Origin: SAR202 cluster bacterium bin87
GTDB lineage: Bacteria > Chloroflexota > Dehalococcoidia > Lucifugimonadales > UBA3495
DNA: 64,000 nt
Assembly: GCA_002238825.1 (NCBI GenBank)
Contig: MPNC01000008.1
Span: forward strand, 62,001-126,000
Direction of reading: 5' to 3'
The notes beneath the pieces were generated by a model that was not told the DNA's origin, searched no databases, and saw only the letters and a program-made list of their open reading frames with translations. Every line of letters begins with the position of its first letter. Position 1 is the first letter of the stretch. A program made the translations under genes and the position numbers. This document shows, piece by piece, positions 9,204 to 17,005 of this stretch.

Positions 9204-10468
9204 CCGCCGCTACTGTGAACGCCCCCGCTTCTTTCTCCGGCCCGCTGACCAACGACGACGTCGAACGCATCCGCCGGGACTTCCCTGTCCTGGATCAGCT
9301 CATCAACGGGAAACCCCTGGTCTATCTGGACAACGCGGCCACTACCCAAAAGCCGCGGCCGGTTATCGATGCCATCAGCAATTACTACCTGCACAACAAC
9401 TCCAACGTGCACCGAGGCGTGCACACCCTGAGCCAACGTGCCACAGACGATTACGAGGCCGGTCGTGAGGCGATTCGCCGGTTCATCAACGCCCCGGACT
9501 CCTCAGAGATAATCTACGTGCGGGGCACGACCGAGGGGTTGAACCTCGTCGCCAGCAGTTACGGGCGCAAATTTTTCCGGGCTGGGGATGAAGTCATCAT
9601 CACCGGCATGGAACACCACTCCAACATCGTGCCATGGCAGATTTTGGGCAAAGAAATCGGCATCCGCCTGCGGGTCATACCCTTCAACGATCAGGGCGAA
9701 CTGCTGATGGACGAGTACGAGAGCATGCTGAACGAGCGCACTCGGCTCGTATCCGTGGTGCACCAGTCCAACGCTCTGGGCACCATCAACCCGGTGTCGT
9801 CCATCGTCGAGTTGGCCCATGCCCGTGGTATTCCAGTAATGGTTGACGCCGCGCAATCGATACCGCACCTGCCCATCGACGTGCAGGCCATGGGCGCCGA
9901 TTTCCTGACTTTCTCCGGCCACAAGATGTACGGACCCACCGGTATCGGCGTGCTGTGGGGACGGGCGGATCTGTTGAACGACATGCCCCCGTACCAGTCG
10001 GGCGGCGAGATGATTCGCTCGGTCACCTACGAAGAAACGATTTACAGTGTCATCCCGCACAAGTTCGAGGCCGGTACTCCGGACATCGCCGGCGCCATCG
10101 GACTCGGGGCAGCCGTTGAGTACCTGGAAGCCATCGGCATGGACCGCATCGCCGCATACGAGCAGGCGTTGATGCGCTACGGCGCCGAGCGTCTCGCCGC
10201 GACCGAAGGGGTGAGGCTGATCGGAACGGCGGAAAATCGTGGCGGCATCCTGTCGTTCTACATGGAATCGGCCCACGCCCACGACATCGGTACGATCCTG
10301 GACGCCGAGGGCATCGCCGTGCGTACCGGACACCATTGCGCCCAGCCCGTGATGGCGCGCTATGAAATTCCGGCGACGGTGCGGGCATCCCTGTCGTTTT
10401 ACAATACCACCGAGGAAATTGACACCCTGATCAAAGGAATTGATCGGGTCATTGAGGTTTTCGGCTGA
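9200..10468 (+). CDS. sufS: Cysteine desulfurase SufS
   Basis: This 422-residue group II cysteine desulfurase is PLP-dependent. It has LDNAATTQKP (43-52), H139/H140 in the MEHHSN cofactor-stacking segment, the Schiff-base lysine K242 in SGHKMYGPTG and the catalytic cysteine C380 in RTGHHCAQP. It mobilises sulfur from cysteine for the SufBCD scaffold, with transfer through SufU. GTG at 9200 is the start: it overlaps the sufD TGA as GTGA and has GGAGG upstream. Its own TGA overlaps the sufU ATG. Confidence 0.96.
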   Translation: MTAATVNAPASFSGPLTNDDVERIRRDFPVLDQLINGKPLVYLDNAATTQKPRPVIDAISNYYLHNNSNVHRGVHTLSQRATDDYEAGREAIRRFINAPDSSEIIYVRGTTEGLNLVASSYGRKFFRAGDEVIITGMEHHSNIVPWQILGKEIGIRLRVIPFNDQGELLMDEYESMLNERTRLVSVVHQSNALGTINPVSSIVELAHARGIPVMVDAAQSIPHLPIDVQAMGADFLTFSGHKMYGPTGIGVLWGRADLLNDMPPYQSGGEMIRSVTYEETIYSVIPHKFEAGTPDIAGAIGLGAAVEYLEAIGMDRIAAYEQALMRYGAERLAATEGVRLIGTAENRGGILSFYMESAHAHDIGTILDAEGIAVRTGHHCAQPVMARYEIPATVRASLSFYNTTEEIDTLIKGIDRVIEVFG

Positions 10469-10917
10469 TGGCATCGGATCTGAGCGATCTCTACCAGGAA
10501 ATCCTGCTCGAACACAACCGGCGGCCCCGCAACTTTCGCACTCTGGAAGACGCCACTCACCATGCGGATGGGTTCAATCCGCTTTGCGGCGACGAAATAT
10601 CGTTGCAGTTGCGCCTGGACGAGGACACAGTCGGTGACGTGGGTTTCCAGGGACACGGCTGCGCCATCAGTCGCGCTTCCGCTTCCCTGCTGACGCAGGC
10701 GGTCAAGGGTGCATCGTCCGAGGATGCGATGGCGATGTTCAACGAATTTCACCGCATGCTGACGGAACCCGAGGCCGAGCTAAACTACGACCTGCTGGGC
10801 GACCTGGAAATGCTGGCCGGCGTGATCGCGTATCCCACCCGGATCAAGTGCGCCGTCCTGGCCTGGCACACGCTGAAAGCGGCCATGGACGGCGAGGGCA
10901 TCGCCACCACCGAATAG
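10468..10917 (+). CDS. sufU: Sulfur-relay protein SufU
   Basis: This 149-residue SufU/NifU-N family protein carries the three conserved cysteines and one aspartate that bind zinc: C40 and D42 in PLCGDE, C65 in GHGCAIS, and C128 in TRIKCAVL. In the SufS-SufU system SufU accepts persulfide sulfur from SufS. The ATG overlaps the sufS TGA by one base. A second, divergent copy follows after a 30-base gap. Confidence 0.93.
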   Translation: MASDLSDLYQEILLEHNRRPRNFRTLEDATHHADGFNPLCGDEISLQLRLDEDTVGDVGFQGHGCAISRASASLLTQAVKGASSEDAMAMFNEFHRMLTEPEAELNYDLLGDLEMLAGVIAYPTRIKCAVLAWHTLKAAMDGEGIATTE

Positions 10918-10947
10918 GCGTATAGACGCCTCCCTGGGCCCGCCCCG

Positions 10948-11430
10948 ATGGCTTCCCTGCCCGACAACCCCGACGCGCTGTATGGCGACGTCATCATGGA
11001 CCACTATCGCCGACCGCGCCATCGCGCGTCTCTGTCGTATGCTGACGTCGAAGCCGAGGAGTTCAATCCCTTCTGCGGAGACCGGGCTACGCTCCAATTG
11101 CGTCTCAGTCACGCGGCCGGGCACTCACCCTCCATCCAGGACGTGAGCGCTCACGCTGAGGGTTGCAGCATCATCCAGGCATCCGCCTCGCTGTTGGCCG
11201 ACAACCTGCGCGGCCGCACCGTGGAGCAGGCCGCCGACCTGTCCCAGCTGTTCCGAGACTTGATGCAGGGGAAGCCGCTGCCTCCGGTGGCTCTATCCGA
11301 GCTCGGCGACCTCGGGGCCCTGGAAGTGGTCCGCCAATACCCCGTACGCGTCAAGTGCGCCCTGCTTCCGTGGGTAGCGCTGGAAGAAGGCTTGCGGAAG
11401 CTGGGCCGGCGGGGCGCGGCGGGCGGTTAG
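10948..11430 (+). CDS. Second SufU-like protein
   Basis: A 160-residue paralogue of the preceding sufU with the same ligand pattern: C43 and D45 in PFCGDR, C73 in AEGCSII and C137 in VRVKCALL. It is intact and clearly diverged rather than a recent copy. Tandem SufU-like genes could divide sulfur relay and scaffold roles or serve different partners, but the sequence does not say which. Its stop overlaps the convergent lipoprotein stop by three bases. Confidence 0.88.
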   Translation: MASLPDNPDALYGDVIMDHYRRPRHRASLSYADVEAEEFNPFCGDRATLQLRLSHAAGHSPSIQDVSAHAEGCSIIQASASLLADNLRGRTVEQAADLSQLFRDLMQGKPLPPVALSELGDLGALEVVRQYPVRVKCALLPWVALEEGLRKLGRRGAAGG

Positions 11431-12311
11431 TTGCTCGAAGGCGGATTGGAGGCAGGCCTCTCGGACAGCGCCTCCAGCGATCGATAACCGTACCTGGGCA
11501 GTTCGGGTGGCGGCTCAGCGGCGCCGGGGAACAGGTCGTACCTCTCCACGCGCAGCCGGTATTCGAAGCCGTGCCTCCGTCCGAATTCCTCGATCACGCC
11601 GTAGTACGGTTCGTCGTTCACCACGATACACGCGGCCGTGATGGGGGCGTTCTCGTAGCAACCCACCCGCCATGGGCCAACGGTGATTTCCACCTCCGCG
11701 CTGGTCACCGGGGCTCGGTCGACAATCTCGATCAAACGACGGGTTCCACCTTCGAAACTCTCAGTTCGGATCTGATATTCGAAGCCGGGCACGTACTGAA
11801 AGCCATCGATGGAATTTCGCCGGGGCCGTCCATCGACCAACAGGCAACGTTCGTCGGACTTCGGACGTTGCACCCGGGTTGGCGCTACCGTTACGTCGCT
11901 GACTGTGCCCACCGCTCGCGTCTTTGAGAGCACCTCCACCAGGCGATAACCGTACCTCCCCGCGTCCTGGGGAGGCTCCTTTTGACCCGGAAATGCGTCG
12001 TATCGTTCGATGCGAAGGCGGTACTCGTAGCCGGGCTCGTGGGTGAACCCATCGATCTCATCGTAGAAGGAACTGCCGCCCACAATCAGGCACATCCGGC
12101 GAAACGGCCCGTAGCACTCCTGGCGGGCCGGGCCCACGGTAATCTCTCTAATCGAGGATGATTCGCCCTTGGTACCGTCGATAGCGCTTTCGTAGACGCC
12201 ATTTGCCGGCGGCTGCCCTGTGCAGCCGCTGGCAAGAGCCAACCCAAGCAACAGTAGAATCGAGATGGCGGCTGCGGCCACGATAGCGCGGCGACGGCCG
12301 GCCGGCGTCAC
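11427..12311 (-). CDS. Lipoprotein with three DUF4377 units
   Basis: This 294-residue protein has an N-terminal hydrophobic signal and a lipobox LASGC with C30 as the lipidation site. Three repeats of the DUF4377 type follow (about 54-130, 138-195 and 208-285). Each carries a V-P-R-x-C-like strand, a cysteine strand such as RRMCLIV, an IDGF or IEEF motif and a PGYEYRLRIERYD-like strand. The middle copy is shorter and lacks the proline-rich loop. Lipidation and the outward location are inferred from the lipobox. DUF4377 has no established biochemical role. The start is GTG at 12311, overlapping the DinB-like stop as GTGA. Confidence 0.8.
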   Translation of the reverse strand: MTPAGRRRAIVAAAAISILLLLGLALASGCTGQPPANGVYESAIDGTKGESSSIREITVGPARQECYGPFRRMCLIVGGSSFYDEIDGFTHEPGYEYRLRIERYDAFPGQKEPPQDAGRYGYRLVEVLSKTRAVGTVSDVTVAPTRVQRPKSDERCLLVDGRPRRNSIDGFQYVPGFEYQIRTESFEGGTRRLIEIVDRAPVTSAEVEITVGPWRVGCYENAPITAACIVVNDEPYYGVIEEFGRRHGFEYRLRVERYDLFPGAAEPPPELPRYGYRSLEALSERPASNPPSSN

Positions 12312-12808
12312 TTGCCCTGCAATCCTCGCAGGTAGGCGATTTGACCGACGTGCTGGTACATCTCGCCGATGATCTGGCGGAACATGGCGCCCAGCGACAT
12401 CTCGGGGCGTCGCTCCCGGGGGACGCGTTCCATGTCCTCCCGGGTCAGCGTGTCCAGATATGCCAGTGTGGACTGCCGCACGGAGGCGCGGTATCGGAGA
12501 AATTCGGGCAGGTCCACGCCGGGGAAGTTGTTCACCTGCTCCGCGGTGTGGCCGAAGCCGTTATCGCGAGTGGGCAGGCCGAACTTCTCGTGCCAGCCCT
12601 CGGTCTCCCACAGCTCCGTCTGGAACTGGGCGAAGAACTGGATCCACATGTCCTCGACGCGGACCATGTGCCAGAGAATCCAGCCGATGGAATTTGCATC
12701 AGCGGCCGGCTGCCAGGCGAGTTCGTCCGCCCCCAGGCCGTCGAGGGCATCTATCAGGAAGCCGTTTTCCTTGTCGAGCGCGTCAACGATGAATTCGTTG
12801 AGAGTCAT
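12308..12808 (-). CDS. DinB/DUF664-like four-helix protein
   Basis: A 166-residue DinB-superfamily protein: MTLNEFIVDALDKEN at the start, a central IGWILWHMVRVEDMW helix with the first metal-site histidine, and the C-terminal MYQHVGQIAYLRGL. Members are often metal-binding thiol transferases or uncharacterised stress proteins, and its substrate is unknown. The ATG at 12808 has GGAGGT just upstream. It is co-transcribed with ferritin (19-base gap) and overlaps the lipoprotein gene by four bases. Confidence 0.75.
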   Translation of the reverse strand: MTLNEFIVDALDKENGFLIDALDGLGADELAWQPAADANSIGWILWHMVRVEDMWIQFFAQFQTELWETEGWHEKFGLPTRDNGFGHTAEQVNNFPGVDLPEFLRYRASVRQSTLAYLDTLTREDMERVPRERRPEMSLGAMFRQIIGEMYQHVGQIAYLRGLQGK

Positions 12809-12827
12809 TCGGTGACCTCCCGGTCCA

Positions 12828-13337
12828 TCAGGCGGCAGCGGGCGCCAGGGTGCGGGCTCCCATCTCACGGTCCAGCAACAGCAGGGCGTCGCTGCGGCCG
12901 GCCACTTTGTCCAGGGAGGCAATCACGTCCCGGGCCGTTTTCTCTTCTTCAACCTGCTCGTTGACAAACCACTGCAGCATCACCTGGCTCGCGAAATCGG
13001 CACACTCGGCGGCAACGGCGTACAGTTGGTTGATCAAATGGGAAACGTGCTGCTCGTGTTCGAGGGTCTGACGCATCACGTCTTCCACGGCATCGAACTC
13101 TATGGGCGGCTGTTCAATGGGGAGCAGCGTAACTCGCCCGTCCCGGTCTTCCAGGTAGGTCAGGAGACGCATGGCGTGGTCGTATTCTTCCTGGCTCTGG
13201 ATGCGCATCCAGTGAGCGAAACCGGGCAGGTCGATGGAATCGCAGTAGGTGGACATCGACAGGTAGAGGTACGACGAGTAGAACTCGGCGTTGATGTGGC
13301 GATTGAACGCCTCCTGCAAGGCGGTGCTGACGGCCAT
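12828..13337 (-). CDS. ftn: Ferritin
   Basis: This 169-residue non-haem ferritin of prokaryotic type has the ferroxidase ligands visible as E18 in HINAEFYSSYLYL, the E-x-x-H pair E51/H54 in QEEYDHAMR, and glutamates around 93-95 in LEHEQHVS. The FVNEQVEEEKTA helix completes the site. It stores iron in the cytosol by oxidising Fe(II). Its position a few kilobases from the suf operon, on the opposite strand, fits iron handling but does not show shared control. Confidence 0.92.
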   Translation of the reverse strand: MAVSTALQEAFNRHINAEFYSSYLYLSMSTYCDSIDLPGFAHWMRIQSQEEYDHAMRLLTYLEDRDGRVTLLPIEQPPIEFDAVEDVMRQTLEHEQHVSHLINQLYAVAAECADFASQVMLQWFVNEQVEEEKTARDVIASLDKVAGRSDALLLLDREMGARTLAPAAA

Positions 13338-13395
13338 GTTGGTACTCCGCGTGAATATCTCTTGGGCGATGAAAGCCTGTTTGTTGCTCCGGCGC

Positions 13396-14190
13396 TCAGT
13401 CGTGGAGGAAACCCAGGACGGTGTCGAAGAACGCCTCGGGTCGTTCCACCTGTGGTATGTGACCGCATTGCGGGATGACCGTCAGCGTGGCGTTGGGCAG
13501 CAGGTCGCGGAAAGCCTCGCCGTACTCCGGGGGAATCACTTGGTCGGAATCTCCCCACACGATCAGGGTGGGCATCACGATGCGATGGGCCCTCTTTGTT
13601 AGGCCTCGCTCCGGAATCGGCCAGGTGAACTTGGCGACCGACTGCAGGGTCTGGATGCGGTCCAGGGTGTGTTCCAGCCGCGCCTCGGGTTCCGTGGGTT
13701 GCGCAACGGACGCGTGGGCCAGTTCCCCGTCGGAGTCGTGCCACAACATCTCACGGCGTTCGTCGGGCGTCAGGATGAAAAAGTCCGCCACCGGCGTGTC
13801 CTCCAGCCACAAGCCCAGCGAGTTCACCAGAACCAGCCGGGAGATGCGGTCCGGGCGGTGGGCCGCCAGTTCGGCGGCGCAGAACCCGCCATACGAATGC
13901 CCGATTAGATGGCATCGCTCGATCCCCAGGGAGTCAAGGAATTCTTCGAAGAACTGCACCAGGTCCCAGAGGTCGTCCAGATGACTGAGACCCGTGGATT
14001 GGGCGACACCGGGATGCGCCGGCGCATAAACGTGGTAGTCCTCCGCCAGCCGGTTCAGGTAATCCGGCCAACCGACGTAACCACCCGCGCCGTGCAGGTA
14101 GACCAGTGGGTCGCCGGAACCGCCTTCCGCGACCTGGACATTGAACATCCCGCCACGGACGGACACCATACGCTCAGTGTGCGCAACCAT
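13396..14190 (-). CDS. Alpha/beta hydrolase
   Basis: A 264-residue alpha/beta-hydrolase with a complete catalytic set: oxyanion HGAGGY near 33-38, nucleophile S99 in GHSYGG, acid in VWGDSDQVIP and histidine in QCGHIPQVE. The lid region is ordinary, and the substrate cannot be assigned. The ATG at 14190 is chosen because similarity begins there (MVAHTERMV). It is upstream of ferritin on the same strand with a 58-base gap and could be transcribed with it. Confidence 0.85.
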   Translation of the reverse strand: MVAHTERMVSVRGGMFNVQVAEGGSGDPLVYLHGAGGYVGWPDYLNRLAEDYHVYAPAHPGVAQSTGLSHLDDLWDLVQFFEEFLDSLGIERCHLIGHSYGGFCAAELAAHRPDRISRLVLVNSLGLWLEDTPVADFFILTPDERREMLWHDSDGELAHASVAQPTEPEARLEHTLDRIQTLQSVAKFTWPIPERGLTKRAHRIVMPTLIVWGDSDQVIPPEYGEAFRDLLPNATLTVIPQCGHIPQVERPEAFFDTVLGFLHD

Positions 14191-14412
14191 CGGTGAAGCA
14201 CCTCGAATCCCTGTGTAAACTCGTATAAGACCGGTGGTCTGAACCTGCTCCGTCCGCCTGCACTGACGCAATGTACCGTAGCCGATTCCGAATGCCGGTC
14301 CGTTAATACCATACCATAACCCTCCGGCTGGCCCGTTCGTCGGCGGAAAACTGGTCAACCTCTACCGGTTCCTCACCCGCCGCTTCTCGCGTACGCCGTT
14401 TCAATGAAACGG

Positions 14413-14502
14413 TCCTTGCGAGCGAAGCGCGGCAATCTGCCTGGGGCAAGGAACGCCACCGAGGGAACGAGATCGCCGGGTCGCTTTGCTCCTCGCGATG
14501 AC
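14413..14502. repeat. Dispersed imperfect inverted repeat, copy A
   Basis: The left arm TTGCGAGCGAAGCGCGGCAA is matched in reverse by the right arm ending TTTGCTCCTCGCGATGAC, giving a potential long stem-loop. The same arms occur in copy B at 27162-27306. Repeats of this sequence type are scattered between genes in many bacterial genomes. No coding potential is seen. Confidence 0.65.
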
Positions 14503-14533
14503 AAAATAGGTACGAGTGAGGACCCGTCGCTCG

Positions 14534-14562
14534 TTGACGCCCATCAATACTTGCGGCACAAT
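14534..14562 (+). promoter_or_regulatory. sucCD promoter, nearly leaderless
   Basis: TTGACG (14534-14539), a 17-base spacer, then CACAAT (14557-14562). Transcription would begin about 14568-14570, only 3-5 bases before the sucC ATG at 14573, and there is no ribosome binding site. Confidence 0.5.
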
Positions 14563-14572
14563 TATCCGCGCT

Positions 14573-15736
14573 ATGAAACTCCACGAGTATCAAGCCAAGG
14601 CAATATTCGCCCGCTACGGTATTTCAGTGCCCGATGGTAATTTGGCGCATACCGCCAGTGAAGCGGCTACGGCAACCGAGTCGTTCGGTGGTCGGGCCGC
14701 CGTCAAAGCCCAGGTGCACGCCGGCGGACGAGGCCTGGCCGGGGGCGTCAAGGTGGTGAGCAGCCCCGAAGAAGCCAGCAGCTTTGCTGCCGGTCTGTTG
14801 GGTTCCCGCCTCGTTACCAACCAGACCGACGCCGCCGGAGTGCCGATAGATTCGGTTCTGGTCGAATCGCTGGCCAACATCGGGAGCGAGATGTACGTGG
14901 CGGTGACCATGGACCGCGATCACCGGGGAGCGGTCATGATCGCCAGCGCCGGCGGCGGGACGTCCATTGAGCAGTTGGCATCCGAGGATCCCGACGCCAT
15001 CATCACCGAGCCGGTCGATCCCGTCATGGGACTGATGCCGTACCAGTGCCGCAGGGTGGCAACCCGCCTCGGCTTGAGTGGCGCGGCTTTGCGCGACGCC
15101 GCGGAGGTGCTCTCGGCTCTCTATCGCATCTTCGTAGAAAATGATTGCTCGCTGGTTGAAGTGAACCCATTGATCGTAACCGGGGACGGCGCAATCATGG
15201 CCCTCGACGCCAAAATGGACGTCGAGGACGACGCGCTGTTTCGTCATGCGGACCTGCAACAACTGCGGGACCGTAACCAGGAAGACCCCCTCGAAGCCGA
15301 AGCGGCGGACGACGATATCGCCTACGTGAGCCTGGACGGCTCCGTCGGATGCCTGGTGAACGGAGCGGGTCTGGCAATGGCGACGCTGGATGTCGCCAAC
15401 GCCGCCGGCGCGCCGCCGGCCAATTTCCTCGACGTCGGGGGCGGCGCTACCGACGAAAAGGTGGCCAAGGCGGTCAGCATCATCCTGTCCGACCCGAAAG
15501 TCGATCGGGTGCTGGTCAACGTGTTCGGCGGCATCCTGCGCTGCGACGTGGCAGCACGCGGCATCGTCCTGGCCTACGAGCAACTCCAGGCAGAACAACC
15601 GCTGGTGGTGCGAATGCTGGGCACCAACCTGGAAGAGGGAAAGTCAATTCTCGCCGCATCGGGCCTCAACGTTACTTTCGCCGACACGTTGACCGAAGTT
15701 ACGGCGGCGCTTTCCAACCCTCCGACAGGCGTGTAA
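14573..15736 (+). CDS. sucC: Succinyl-CoA synthetase beta subunit
   Basis: This 387-residue ADP/GDP-forming succinate-CoA ligase beta chain has an ATP-grasp N-terminus beginning [16 protein letters not shown]. It continues with [16 protein letters not shown] and VEVNPLIV, and the CoA-binding C-terminal part with FLDVGGGA and [10 protein letters not shown]. It joins with SucD to interconvert succinyl-CoA and succinate in the citric acid cycle. The ATG at 14573 begins exactly at the conserved N-terminus and lacks a Shine-Dalgarno sequence. sucD follows after 4 bases. Confidence 0.95.
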   Translation: MKLHEYQAKAIFARYGISVPDGNLAHTASEAATATESFGGRAAVKAQVHAGGRGLAGGVKVVSSPEEASSFAAGLLGSRLVTNQTDAAGVPIDSVLVESLANIGSEMYVAVTMDRDHRGAVMIASAGGGTSIEQLASEDPDAIITEPVDPVMGLMPYQCRRVATRLGLSGAALRDAAEVLSALYRIFVENDCSLVEVNPLIVTGDGAIMALDAKMDVEDDALFRHADLQQLRDRNQEDPLEAEAADDDIAYVSLDGSVGCLVNGAGLAMATLDVANAAGAPPANFLDVGGGATDEKVAKAVSIILSDPKVDRVLVNVFGGILRCDVAARGIVLAYEQLQAEQPLVVRMLGTNLEEGKSILAASGLNVTFADTLTEVTAALSNPPTGV

Positions 15737-15740
15737 TTTC

Positions 15741-16637
15741 ATGGGGATCCTTCTCAACGAACAGTCTCGAGTTTTGGTGCAGGGCATCACGGGTCGCGAG
15801 GGCAGTTTCCACGCCCGAGCCTGCAAGGACTACGGCACGCAGCTCGTGGCCGGCGTGACGCCGGGCCGGGGCGGGCAGCTGTTTGACGACGCGGTTCCCG
15901 TGTTCAATTCCGTAGAGGAAGCGGTGGATGCCACACAGGCCAACGTGTCGCTGATCTTCGTGCCTCCCCCGTTCGCGCCGGACGCCATCGCCGAATCGGT
16001 AGACGCCGGGATTCCTCTGATCGCCTGCATCACCGAGGGAATTCCGGTGCACGACATGGTCGGCCTGTACCGGTATGTCAAGGCCAACCCGGCCCGGCTC
16101 ATCGGGCCCAACTGCCCCGGGATGATCAACCCGGGAGCCCGGTGCAAGGTTGGCATAATGCCCGGCAACATCCACATGCCGGGTAGGGTGGGAGTAGTGT
16201 CCCGCAGCGGCACTTTGACCTACGAGGCTGTCGGCCAGTTGACCGAGAAGGAAATTGGCCAGTCGTCGTGCGTGGGCATCGGCGGCGATCCCATAATCGG
16301 CAGCAGTTTCGTGGACATCCTGCGCCTCTACAACGACGATCCGGACACCGACCTGGTCGTGTTCATCGGCGAAATTGGCGGCAACATGGAGCAGCAAGCC
16401 GCAGAGTTCATCGGTTCGCCGGAGTTCACCAAACCGGTGTGTTCATTGATAGTGGGGGCCACTGCGCCGTCCGGGAAACGCATGGGCCACGCCGGAGCGA
16501 TTATCACCGGTGAGTCCGCCACCGCCGAGTCCAAAATCCGCGCGCTGGAACGGGCCGGAGCGCGCATCATCCCCACGCCTGCGGATATCGGCGATACCGT
16601 TGCCACGGCCCTTGTCGAGATCGGTCTCGGCGCGTAG
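15741..16637 (+). CDS. sucD: Succinyl-CoA synthetase alpha subunit
   Basis: This 298-residue alpha chain has the N-terminal CoA-binding Rossmann region [20 protein letters not shown], then [11 protein letters not shown] and [10 protein letters not shown]. The phosphohistidine is H250 in [10 protein letters not shown]. It is the catalytic partner of SucC and is co-transcribed with it. The gene is followed by a gap of 368 bases before pyrG. Length and motifs are normal. Confidence 0.96.
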   Translation: MGILLNEQSRVLVQGITGREGSFHARACKDYGTQLVAGVTPGRGGQLFDDAVPVFNSVEEAVDATQANVSLIFVPPPFAPDAIAESVDAGIPLIACITEGIPVHDMVGLYRYVKANPARLIGPNCPGMINPGARCKVGIMPGNIHMPGRVGVVSRSGTLTYEAVGQLTEKEIGQSSCVGIGGDPIIGSSFVDILRLYNDDPDTDLVVFIGEIGGNMEQQAAEFIGSPEFTKPVCSLIVGATAPSGKRMGHAGAIITGESATAESKIRALERAGARIIPTPADIGDTVATALVEIGLGA

Positions 16638-17005
16638 GTTGGCCGCCTCACCGCACGTGGAGCGCGGTCGCTTTGCTCGGGCGACGCCATCCTGGCATCG
16701 GCGGATGTTCCAGGCGTTCAAACCGGACACCAATTCCGCAAACCGGAGATTTCGGGCTGTTCCACGCGCTTGACGCTCACCAACTCGGCGTGTACGATAC
16801 GGTTGCCCAAGGTATCATTTTCCATCCGTTACTGATGTCCCAATGCGGACGCACCTGGGCACGCCGGCAACCGAATTGAGATAACTGCCGGCATAGCTCC
16901 CGATCAGGCAAGACCGCTAGGTTCCAACGAAGGAACGCCGAGTGTTCCACAGGACCTCCAAAGTGATCCTGAGTAACCTGTGGCATTGGATTCGCCGCTA
17001 TCCGT
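16638..17005 (+). other. pyrG upstream region with a long structured leader
   Basis: This 368-base gap has no gene. A promoter lies at 16770-16798, so the pyrG message would carry a leader of about 200 bases. The leader contains two GCCGGC blocks (near 16863 and 16888), a GTTCC/GGAAC hairpin near 16921 and a CCACAGG/CCTGTGG pair (about 16946 and 16976) enclosing AGGA/TCCT. There is no evident ribosome site before the pyrG ATG. It could be a regulatory leader, but no known riboswitch was recognised. Confidence 0.45.
16770..16798 (+). promoter_or_regulatory. pyrG promoter
   Basis: TTGACG (16770-16775), 17 bases, then TACGAT (16793-16798) preceded by TG. The layout matches the suf promoter at 5271-5299. 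Confidence 0.55.

Larger units (their letters stand above)
14191..14572. other. Divergent intergenic region between hydrolase and sucC
   Basis: This 382-base stretch without a gene holds the start region of the minus-strand hydrolase, a short perfect palindrome CGTTTCAATGAAACG near 14398, the dispersed inverted repeat at 14413-14502 and the sucC promoter at its right end. I see no RNA gene in it. Confidence 0.6.
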
